17,692 nt of DNA from an uncultured Actinoplanes sp. (lineage in GTDB: Bacteria; Actinomycetota; Actinomycetes; Mycobacteriales; Micromonosporaceae). Location: assembly GCA_934667465.1 (NCBI GenBank), contig CAKUMG010000024.1, positions 1 to 17,692 of the forward strand, in the 5' to 3' direction. Positions 1 to 5,334 of this stretch are shown here, in pieces. The stretch's first letter is position 1. Each line of letters begins with the position of its first letter. The notes beneath the pieces were generated by a model. That model was not told the DNA's origin and did not search any database. It worked only from the letters and a program-made list of their open reading frames with translations. A program made the position numbers and the translations under genes.

Positions 1-46
1 GACGCGGGCAGCGCGGCGCCGGCGTGGAGTGGGGCCGGGCGCGCGC

Positions 47-84
47 GGCGCGGGCGAGGGCGGCGCGGGCGAGGGCGGCGCGGG
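47..84. repeat. 15-bp GC-rich tandem repeat, about 2.5 copies
   Basis: The unit GGCGCGGGCGAGGGC occurs at 47-61 and again without change at 62-76, and its first 8 bases occur a third time at 77-84. It lies just past the stop codon of the minus-strand regulator at 96-881. The unit is five codons long, but neither strand shows a convincing gene here: the minus strand from 95 to 1 has no ATG or GTG. The rest of 1-95 is GC-rich sequence without an identifiable feature. Confidence 0.6.
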
Positions 85-95
85 AGCGGGGTGGG

Positions 96-881
96 CTAGG
101 AGGCGGTGTAGACGACGATGCGGAGGTCGCCCGGGTTGAGGGTGAGGACGTCCAGGTCGAGGTCGAGGTGGCCGTGGACCGGGCTCGGGACGCGGAGCCG
201 GTCGGCGTGGCCGCCGGGGGTGGGTGGGGCGTCCCAGAGGCGGCTGAACTCCGGGCTGCGGGCGTGCAGGTCGGCGATCATCGCGGACAGTTCGGCATCG
301 GCCGGGTAGCGGCGGGCCGCGTCGCGCAGTTCGGGGACGACGGTGGCGCGGAAGCCGGCCAGGCGGTCGGGGGCGCGGAACACCGAGGGGCCGGTCTCGG
401 TGAACGCGCGCCAGACCACGTTGCGGTCGCGGCCCGGCGTCTCCGGCACGGTGCAGACGTCCGTGTGCCACAGCTTGTTGGCGGCCAGGACCGTCCAACT
501 CGCGTCGCAGACGCAGACCGCGACCTCGGTCAGGCGGTCCAGCATCCGGCGGGCCGTGCCGGTGACCTCGCGCGGGACGCGGGCGCCGGGCCCGGGGGTC
601 GCGGCGAAGCCGGCCAGGGCGCGCAGCCTGTCGTGCTCGGCGGGAGTCAGCCGCAGGGCCCGGGCGAGCGCGTCGACCACGCTGGGTGACGGGCGGCGGC
701 GGCCCTGTTCGAGGCGCTTGACGTGCTCCTCGGACACGCCGACGATGCCGGCGAGCTCGTCGCGGCGCAGGCCGGGGACGCGGCGCACGGCGGGCAGCGA
801 CGCGGACACCCCGGCCTCACCGGGGGTGAGCCGCTGCCGCAGGGTCCGCAGCGCGGTCCCGAAATCGTCGTCCCGCCGCAC
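96..881 (-). CDS. XRE-family transcriptional regulator with MmyB-like ligand-binding domain (first paralog)
   Basis: 261 residues from a GTG start. The N-terminal third (about residues 10-75) is an XRE helix-turn-helix, with RRVPGLRRDELAGIVGVS followed by EEHVKRLEQGRRRPSPSVV, the signature of the MmyB/MltR family. The remainder is the PAS-like C-terminal domain, which in characterised members binds a fatty-acid-like ligand. Near the C-terminus the family's W-D-S-H stretch is altered to WDAPPTPGGH, so ligand or partner contacts may differ from the paralog at 1315-2193. It lies 36 bp behind the SnoaL-like gene on the same strand and could be the last gene of a three-gene unit. No clear Shine-Dalgarno sequence precedes the GTG, so the start is moderately certain. 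It is most likely a local regulator; its target is unknown. Confidence 0.88.
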   Translation of the reverse strand: MRRDDDFGTALRTLRQRLTPGEAGVSASLPAVRRVPGLRRDELAGIVGVSEEHVKRLEQGRRRPSPSVVDALARALRLTPAEHDRLRALAGFAATPGPGARVPREVTGTARRMLDRLTEVAVCVCDASWTVLAANKLWHTDVCTVPETPGRDRNVVWRAFTETGPSVFRAPDRLAGFRATVVPELRDAARRYPADAELSAMIADLHARSPEFSRLWDAPPTPGGHADRLRVPSPVHGHLDLDLDVLTLNPGDLRIVVYTAS

Positions 882-917
882 GCCGCCATCTTGCCAGCGG
901 TCGGCAAACCCGCAAAG

Positions 918-1304
918 TCAGTCGCGGACGAGCCGTGGCCCACCCGGAACCGCGGCGTCCGCGGCGTCGACCGGCTCCATGTAGAACCGCGACCGCCGGA
1001 TCAACCCGTCACGCACCGTGATGATGATGACGCCGCGCAGGTCCTGCCCGGCCGCCTGGGTGTAGTGCCACTCCCCCCACACCTCGTCCCCGTCCGAAAC
1101 CGCGTTCGTCATCGCGACCGTGATTTCCGGCGACGTCTTGAAGATCATTTCCCAGTTCCGGCGGACCTGCTCCGCCCCGTGGACGTCACGGGCCGGGTGG
1201 GCCGGCCACTCCCCCACGAAGCCGGGCCCGAAGCAGGCCTCGATCGCGTCGAGGTCGTGGTTGTTCAACGCGCCGATCAGGCGCTCTACCGTCGTCGTGC
1301 TCAT
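918..1304 (-). CDS. SnoaL-like / ester cyclase family protein (NTF2 fold)
   Basis: 128 residues beginning MSTTTVERLIGALNNHDLDA, the typical opening of SnoaL-like proteins (about 120-140 residues, cone-shaped NTF2 fold). Further family features are the FGPGFVGEWP segment, a VHGAEQVRRNWEMIF helix and the final strands with GEWHYT and RRSRFYMEPV. The fold covers polyketide cyclases, small isomerases and many uncharacterised single-domain proteins, so the substrate cannot be named. I chose the ATG at 1304 because the preceding regulator stops 10 bp upstream and a GGAG lies close before it (spacing only 3 nt). The in-frame upstream extension runs through the regulator's 3' end and does not look like the family. 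The tight spacing suggests translational coupling to the regulator at 1315-2193. Confidence 0.82.
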   Translation of the reverse strand: MSTTTVERLIGALNNHDLDAIEACFGPGFVGEWPAHPARDVHGAEQVRRNWEMIFKTSPEITVAMTNAVSDGDEVWGEWHYTQAAGQDLRGVIIITVRDGLIRRSRFYMEPVDAADAAVPGGPRLVRD

Positions 1305-1314
1305 GATCTCCACG

Positions 1315-2193
1315 CTAGGCGCGCGGCCGCCACCCCTGCCTGGTCCAGGATGTACCACCCGCGGCAAGCAGCTCGAGCGCGTCGGCGGCCGGCGAGCCGG
1401 GCTCGGCGGTGTAGAGGTGCATCGTGAGCCGGGCGTCGGCGCGCAGGTCGAGGCTTTCCCAGGCGAGGGTCAGCTCGCCGGCCAGCGGGTGGTGCACGCG
1501 CAGGGTGCCGGCGTCGTGGGCGGCGACGACGTGCGAGTCCCAGCGCCGGCCGAACTCGGCGCTGCGGGCGGCGAGCTCGCAGATCAGGGCGCCCAGCGCG
1601 TCGTCGTGCGGCTCGCGGCTCGCGGCGGTGCGCAGAGCGCCCGCCGTCACGTCGGCCACCTGCTGCCAGTCGAGGAAGTACCGGCGGGCGGCGGGGTCCA
1701 GGAACACCCAGCGGGCCATGTTCGGGGTGTCGCCGGCTGGGACGGCGAACGCGGCGGCGAGCAGGGCGCGGCCGGCGGCGTTGGCGGCGACCAGGTCCGT
1801 GCGGCTGTTGCTCAGGGTCGCGGGGGCGGTGAACGCGTCTAGACTCCACCGCAGGCTCGGGCGGACCGCCGCGGGCCGGGCGGGGCGGCGGCCGCGCAGG
1901 ACTGCGTTGCTGCCGTCGGCCTCGTGGGCCAGGCGCATCAGGTGGGCGCGCTCGGTCGCGTCGAGCCGCAGCGCCCGGGCGACCGCGTCGAGCACCCCGG
2001 CGGAGACGCCGCGCAGCGTGCCGCGCTCCAGCTGGGCGTAGTACTCCGCGCTGATGCCGGCCAGCGACGCCACCTCGCTGCGGCGCAGCCCCGGAACCCG
2101 GCGCCGCCCCGAGTCCGGCAGGCCCGCCTGTGCCGCCGTGATCCGGGCCCGGCGGGTGGTGAGGAAGTCGCTCACCTCGGCGCGGTTGTCCAC
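1315..2193 (-). CDS. XRE-family transcriptional regulator with MmyB-like ligand-binding domain (second paralog)
   Basis: 292 residues from a GTG start. The N-terminal XRE helix-turn-helix (about residues 8-80) carries RRRVPGLRRSEVASLAGIS then AEYYAQLERGTLRGVS. The C-terminal MmyB-like domain ends with ARSAEFGRRWDSH and a short strand-rich tail, so this copy keeps the family's W-D-S-H stretch that the paralog at 96-881 lacks. Regulators of this family occur mainly in actinomycetes and frequently sit beside short-chain dehydrogenase genes; here one is transcribed divergently from position 2296. A TACCGT hexamer ends 6 nt before the GTG, which favours a leaderless transcript. It heads a minus-strand unit with the SnoaL-like gene and probably the first paralog. 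Inference: it controls itself and the divergent dehydrogenase. Confidence 0.9.
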   Translation of the reverse strand: MDNRAEVSDFLTTRRARITAAQAGLPDSGRRRVPGLRRSEVASLAGISAEYYAQLERGTLRGVSAGVLDAVARALRLDATERAHLMRLAHEADGSNAVLRGRRPARPAAVRPSLRWSLDAFTAPATLSNSRTDLVAANAAGRALLAAAFAVPAGDTPNMARWVFLDPAARRYFLDWQQVADVTAGALRTAASREPHDDALGALICELAARSAEFGRRWDSHVVAAHDAGTLRVHHPLAGELTLAWESLDLRADARLTMHLYTAEPGSPAADALELLAAGGTSWTRQGWRPRA

Positions 2194-2199
2194 CCGATC

Positions 2200-2205
2200 A
2201 CGGTA
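2200..2205 (-). promoter_or_regulatory. Candidate -10 element (TACCGT) of a leaderless promoter for the MmyB-like regulator
   Basis: Read on the minus strand, TACCGT is followed by exactly 6 nt and then the GTG start at 2193, placing it at -12 to -7 if transcription starts at the start codon. No purine-rich ribosome-binding sequence is present. The intergenic region 2194-2295 (102 bp) also has to hold the promoter of the divergent dehydrogenase, where only a weak TCTGAT at 2283-2288 is seen 7 nt before its ATG. Confidence 0.4.
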
Positions 2206-2295
2206 CGGGTGCGGGCCTCGCGCGGCGATGGGCTGTCAGTACACGCATCGGCGGCAACTTCCCCCGCGTACGGCAATCGGGTTCTGATCATCGGC

Positions 2296-3033
2296 ATGAA
2301 CAGCACCGGCAACACCGTCTTCATCCCCGGCGCGACGTCGGGCATCGGTCTCGGCATGGCGCTGCGCTGGGCCGCCGCGGGCAACGAGGTCATCGTCGGC
2401 GGCCGGCGCGCGGACGAGATCACGTACCCGTCCCTGTCCACCGTCGTGCTCGACGTCACCGACCCGCAGTCGATCGCCGCCGCCACCGAGCGGGTCGTCG
2501 CGGAGCACCCCGAGCTGAACGTGCTCGTGACGATGGCCGGCATCATGCGCGCCGAGGACCTGCGCAGCCCCGCCTTCCTGCCGAACGCCGAGGCCCAGAT
2601 CGAGACGAACGTCCTCGGCACGGTCCGGCTCGTGGCGGCGCTGACCCCGCACCTGATGACGCGGCCGGACGCGACCATCATGACGGTGTCGTCGGGGCTG
2701 GCGTTCGTGCCGTACCCGGCCACGCCGACCTACAACGCGACCAAGGCGTTCGTGCACGTCTTCACCGAGAGCCTGCGGGTCCAGCTGCGCGACGCCGGGG
2801 TCCGGGTGGTCGAGCTCGTGCCGCCGGGGCTGCGGACGGAGCTGATGCCGGGGCAGGCCGGCAACGCGGCGCTGCCCACGGTCGACGAGTTCCTGGACGA
2901 GGTCTTCGCGCTGCTGGAGACGCAGCCGGACGCCGACGAGGTCACGGTCGGGGCGGTCAGGTTCTACCGCGACGCCGAGCGCGAGGGGCGGTACGCGGAC
3001 ACGTTCGCGTACAACGTCTCCCTGACCGGTTGA
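2296..3033 (+). CDS. SDR-family NAD(P)-dependent oxidoreductase (DltE-like)
   Basis: 245 residues, a single-domain classical short-chain dehydrogenase acting in the cytoplasm on an unknown carbonyl or alcohol substrate. The N-terminal Rossmann glycine motif is PGATSGIG (G12 to G18), followed by the VLDVTDPQS strand and turn. The usual NNAG motif appears as TMAG. The catalytic Ser is S133 in TVSSG, and the Tyr/Lys pair is Y146 and K150 in YNATK. The chosen start is the ATG directly before the first beta strand; upstream in-frame sequence is non-homologous. It has no clear Shine-Dalgarno sequence. The gene is divergent from the MmyB-like regulator (102-bp gap), an arrangement common for this regulator family. 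It ends 2 bp before the convergent PPOX gene, leaving no room for a dedicated terminator. Confidence 0.92.
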   Translation: MNSTGNTVFIPGATSGIGLGMALRWAAAGNEVIVGGRRADEITYPSLSTVVLDVTDPQSIAAATERVVAEHPELNVLVTMAGIMRAEDLRSPAFLPNAEAQIETNVLGTVRLVAALTPHLMTRPDATIMTVSSGLAFVPYPATPTYNATKAFVHVFTESLRVQLRDAGVRVVELVPPGLRTELMPGQAGNAALPTVDEFLDEVFALLETQPDADEVTVGAVRFYRDAEREGRYADTFAYNVSLTG

Positions 3034-3035
3034 GA

Positions 3036-3416
3036 TCACGGCTGCCACGCGTGCCATCCGGTGACCTCGATGCGCAGGAACGGGCCCGGGGGCGGCGCCG
3101 CCGCGTACTGCGGGTAGCGGGCGATCAGCTCCGGCGACGACTCGGAGGTCACGGTGGCGAGGCCGTCGGCGCGGACCCACCACAGCTGCGACCAGTCGTC
3201 GGAGTAGAAGTCGGCCAGGACGCTGACGCGCGGCTCGTGGGCGATGTTCGTCAGGCGCTGCAGGGCCCGGTGCTTCTTCGGCTTGCCGTCGACCGCGGTG
3301 TGGATGACGTCACCGACCAACGCGAAGACGATCGGGACCAGGTGCGGGGCGCCCGACGGCGTGACCGTGGCGAGCCGGGCCGAGCGGGCGGTGGCGAAGC
3401 GCGCGGCGGGGGTCAC
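3036..3416 (-). CDS. PPOX-class F420-dependent oxidoreductase, Rv0121-like family
   Basis: 126 residues from a GTG start. This is a small split-barrel flavin/deazaflavin-binding protein of the pyridoxamine-phosphate-oxidase superfamily. Family landmarks are FATARSARLATVTPSGAPHL near the N-terminus, the VDGKPKKHRALQRLTNI segment (basic, probably contacting the cofactor phosphate) and DDWSQLWWVRADGLA. Members resembling Rv0121 are thought to use coenzyme F420; the substrate is unknown. The GTG at 3416 overlaps the TGA of the upstream F420 oxidoreductase gene by 4 bp (GTGA), so the two are very probably co-transcribed and translationally coupled. The length matches a complete single-domain member. 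Longer readings in the same frame run through the neighbouring gene and are not real. Confidence 0.9.
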   Translation of the reverse strand: MTPAARFATARSARLATVTPSGAPHLVPIVFALVGDVIHTAVDGKPKKHRALQRLTNIAHEPRVSVLADFYSDDWSQLWWVRADGLATVTSESSPELIARYPQYAAAPPPGPFLRIEVTGWHAWQP

Positions 3417-4243
3417 CGGCCCGAGTACTCGCCGATGGCGTGTTCCCACTTCTCCAGGGCCTGCTCGACGACGCTCCACGGCCCCGACGGCAGCCAGGTG
3501 GAGGCGCGCTCGACGCTCGCGGTCTCGAGCTGTTCGAGGACCTTCGGGTCGGCGGGGACGCTGAGCAGCTGCACCTGCAGGGGACGGTCGGCGCGGGCGC
3601 GCAGTTCGGTGATGCGGGCGAGCAGGTCGTGGTCGTTCCAGTTCGGGAACCACCCGTCGCCGTACGCGAGGACGCGGTCCAGCACCGTCGGGCCGTACCC
3701 GCCGATCAGCACCGGCGGGTAGGGGCGCTGGGCGGGTTTGGGCCAGGACCAGATGCGCTCGAAGTTCACGAACTCGCCCGCGAACGACGCCTCGTCCTGG
3801 GTCCAGATGGTCTGCATGGCGCGGACCCGCTCGGCGAGCAGGCGCATCCGGGTGCGGGGGTCGGTGCCGTGGTTGGCCATCTCCTCGCGGTTCCACCCGG
3901 CGCCGACGCCGAACTCGAGGCGGCCGCCGGACAGGTGGTCGACCGACGCGACCTCCTTGGCGGTGGTGATCGGGTCGCGCTCGATGACCAGGCACACCCC
4001 GCTGCCGACGCGCAGGCGGCTGGTCGCGGCCGCGGCGTCGGTCAGGGCGACGAAGAGGTCGTACGTGTGCCAGTACTTCCGGGGCAGCGGGCCGCCCGTC
4101 GCGTACGGGGTCTGCCGCGCCGCGGGGATGTGCGTGTGCTCGGCGAAGAACAGCGCGTCCTGGCCGCGCTCCTCGACGCGGCGGGCGAGCTCGCCGGGCC
4201 GCATGCCGTCATGGGTGGGGAAATAACCGACACCGAACTTCAT
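3413..4243 (-). CDS. LLM-class F420-dependent oxidoreductase
   Basis: 276 residues, a luciferase-like TIM-barrel enzyme. It begins MKFGVGYFPTHDGMRPGELA, then shows ALFFAEHTHIP, RLRVGSGVCLVIERDP, the strongly conserved SGGRLEFGVGAGWNREE, and PPVLIGGYGPTVLDRVL. These are typical of actinobacterial F420-dependent LLM proteins, which carry out hydride transfer to or from F420 on varied substrates; the substrate is not predictable. I chose the ATG at 4243, where homologous sequence begins; the upstream in-frame residues come from the hairpin region. A TAGGAT hexamer lies 7 nt before the ATG and may act as a leaderless -10 or, through AGGA, as a weak ribosome-binding site. The gene overlaps the PPOX gene by 4 bp, forming a two-gene F420 unit. 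Confidence 0.92.
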   Translation of the reverse strand: MKFGVGYFPTHDGMRPGELARRVEERGQDALFFAEHTHIPAARQTPYATGGPLPRKYWHTYDLFVALTDAAAATSRLRVGSGVCLVIERDPITTAKEVASVDHLSGGRLEFGVGAGWNREEMANHGTDPRTRMRLLAERVRAMQTIWTQDEASFAGEFVNFERIWSWPKPAQRPYPPVLIGGYGPTVLDRVLAYGDGWFPNWNDHDLLARITELRARADRPLQVQLLSVPADPKVLEQLETASVERASTWLPSGPWSVVEQALEKWEHAIGEYSGR

Positions 4244-4250
4244 GCCGGAA

Positions 4251-4256
4251 ATCCTA
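4251..4256 (-). promoter_or_regulatory. TAGGAT element 7 nt before the LLM oxidoreductase start
   Basis: On the minus strand TAGGAT-N7-ATG precedes the gene at 3413-4243. The same arrangement (TAGGAT-N7-ATG) precedes the gene at 4681-5256. It fits the actinobacterial -10 form TAnnnT of leaderless promoters, but the included AGGA could equally be a short Shine-Dalgarno sequence. Confidence 0.35.
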
Positions 4257-4257
4257 G

Positions 4258-4290
4258 GGGTGTCTTGCTGTCGGTTACAGCAAGACACCC
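4258..4290 (-). terminator. Perfect 14-bp inverted repeat with 5-nt loop; probable terminator
   Basis: GGGTGTCTTGCTGT (4258-4271) and ACAGCAAGACACCC (4277-4290) are perfect reverse complements around the loop CGGTT. The hairpin starts 8 bp after the stop codon of the small gene at 4299-4568 and has no U-tract, as is common for actinobacterial terminators. It also lies 15 bp upstream of the F420 oxidoreductase start, so an operator role is a real alternative. Confidence 0.65.
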
Positions 4291-4298
4291 GTGGATGT

Positions 4299-4568
4299 TC
4301 AGTTCTCGCGGACGATGGCCTCCGCGACGCGGCGCAGGTCGCGCTGGTCGGGCACGAAGCCCTCGGCGATGTCCGGGTGCAGGCCCGCCTTGGTCTCGTC
4401 GAGCAGCTCGTGGGTGACCACCTCGACGGGCTCGCCGTGGTACTCGTCGGCGACCTTGTCGGTGGCGTTCTTGAGCGCGGAGGTGAGCTGCTCCTCGAGC
4501 GGGCCGCGCAGCTTGTCCGAGACCGGGCCGAGCTGGGCGGGGTCGAGGGTGACGTGCGGCTCCATCAT
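4299..4568 (-). CDS. Small hypothetical protein
   Basis: 89 residues beginning MMEPHVTLDP. I do not recognise a family. The protein is acidic, lacks cysteine, has no signal peptide or membrane segment, and looks largely helical with several short amphipathic stretches (GPLEEQLTSALKNATDKVAD, then THELLDETKAGL and RDLRRVAEAIVREN). The start is chosen at the first of two adjacent ATG codons because an AGGGAG lies 6 nt upstream; the longer in-frame reading from 4631 has no such signal. The gene is followed by a strong hairpin at 4258-4290. It lies 112 bp downstream of the DsbA-like gene on the same strand, so it could have its own promoter or be read through from it. It is most likely a cytoplasmic protein of unknown role. 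Confidence 0.7.
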   Translation of the reverse strand: MMEPHVTLDPAQLGPVSDKLRGPLEEQLTSALKNATDKVADEYHGEPVEVVTHELLDETKAGLHPDIAEGFVPDQRDLRRVAEAIVREN

Positions 4569-4662
4569 GGCGGGCTCCCTGGTGCTGATGTTGACGGCGC
4601 GCCCGAATTTCCCCGTGCCCGGCCCGGCCAAACTCGACGGTGCGCGGCTGCGTCCCGTACCG

Positions 4663-4680
4663 GTGAAAAGCAGTGAAAAG
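4663..4680. repeat. Direct repeat GTGAAAAG, two copies at 10-bp spacing
   Basis: GTGAAAAG occurs at 4663-4670 and 4673-4680, one helical turn apart, immediately next to the stop codon of the DsbA-like gene (4681). It is unusually A-rich for this sequence. It could be a protein-binding site on the upstream side of the small gene at 4299-4568, or simple drift in an intergenic gap. Nothing else was recognised in 4569-4680. Confidence 0.4.
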
Positions 4681-5256
4681 TCAGCGACCGCGCTTGATCT
4701 CGAAGAAGGTGGTGCTGCGCGCGAGCGGCACGAGGGCGTCCCAGATCGACAGGGCCTCCTCGCGGCCGGGGACCTCGCCGATGATCGGGCCGTGCACGCC
4801 GCGCTCGGCGCCCTCGATCAGCAGGACCGGCGAGCCGATGCCGGGGCCGGCCGAGGTGAAGCCGGTCTCGTGCGAGTCGCGGACGGCCTCGTCCCAGGAG
4901 GCGTCCTCGAGCACGCGCTTGGGGTCGTCGATGCCCGCGGCCTCGGCGGCGGCGACCACGATGTCGTCGCTGATCGGCGTGCCGGCCTCGTGGGTGCGGG
5001 TGCCCAGCTCGGTGTAGAACGCCCCGATCTCGTCGTGGCGGTGGTCGGCGCGCAAGGCCTCGACCAGCCGCAGCGCCTTGCTCGAGGCTGCCATCATCGG
5101 CTTGTACTGCTCCGGCGTGTCGTCGCCGTTGAGGATGCTCAGGCTGAAGGCCCGCCAGCGCAGGGTGACGTCACGCTCGGGCGCGACGGACACCAGCCAG
5201 CGCGACGTGCGCCAGGTGAAGGGGCAGGCAGGGTCGAAGAAGTAGGTGGCCTCCAT
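4681..5256 (-). CDS. DsbA-family protein resembling mycothiol-dependent nitroreductase Rv2466c, with CPFT active site
   Basis: 191 residues, a thioredoxin-fold protein with an inserted helical domain, the usual size for the family. It begins MEATYFFDPACPFTWRTSRW. The family's N-terminal cysteine is C11, but the second cysteine of the CPWC motif of Rv2466c is a threonine here (CPFT). Other matching segments are FSLSILNGDD, the late GIGSPVLLIEG with the cis-proline loop, and the C-terminal TTFFEIKR. Rv2466c is a mycothiol-linked reductase of Mycobacterium; this protein may therefore work by a single-cysteine, mycothiol-dependent mechanism (inference). The ATG at 5256 is preceded by TAGGAT at a 7-nt gap. 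The gene is divergent from the kinase (78-bp gap). It has no signal peptide, so it is cytoplasmic. Confidence 0.88.
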   Translation of the reverse strand: MEATYFFDPACPFTWRTSRWLVSVAPERDVTLRWRAFSLSILNGDDTPEQYKPMMAASSKALRLVEALRADHRHDEIGAFYTELGTRTHEAGTPISDDIVVAAAEAAGIDDPKRVLEDASWDEAVRDSHETGFTSAGPGIGSPVLLIEGAERGVHGPIIGEVPGREEALSIWDALVPLARSTTFFEIKRGR

Positions 5257-5263
5257 GCGGCCG

Positions 5264-5269
5264 ATCCTA
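5264..5269 (-). promoter_or_regulatory. TAGGAT element 7 nt before the DsbA-like gene
   Basis: On the minus strand TAGGAT-N7-ATG leads into the start at 5256. It fits a leaderless -10 box or, less strongly, an AGGA ribosome-binding site. Confidence 0.35.
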
Positions 5270-5304
5270 TTGCGCGGTGCTGTCACCCGCCCGGGGACTG
5301 CCTC

Positions 5305-5323
5305 ACACCGGATCCCCCGGTGT
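5305..5323. promoter_or_regulatory. 7-bp inverted repeat ACACCGG-N5-CCGGTGT before the kinase start
   Basis: ACACCGG (5305-5311) and CCGGTGT (5317-5323) are perfect reverse complements around ATCCC. The repeat lies 12 bp before the kinase ATG, inside the 78-bp gap shared with the divergent DsbA-like gene. It could be an operator acting on both promoters or a hairpin in a leader. A TTGGAT at 5323-5328, 6 nt before the ATG, is a weak -10 candidate touching it. Confidence 0.45.
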
Positions 5324-5334
5324 TGGATGACAGG

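Noticed and set aside
24..689. A plus-strand open frame with an ARAAR repeat at the left edge
   Set aside because: It is opposite the MmyB-like regulator, and its repeat simply reads the 15-bp GC-rich tandem repeat.
4291..5334. A long plus-strand extension upstream of the kinase
   Set aside because: It runs antisense through the small protein and DsbA-like genes and lacks family resemblance; the kinase starts at 5335.
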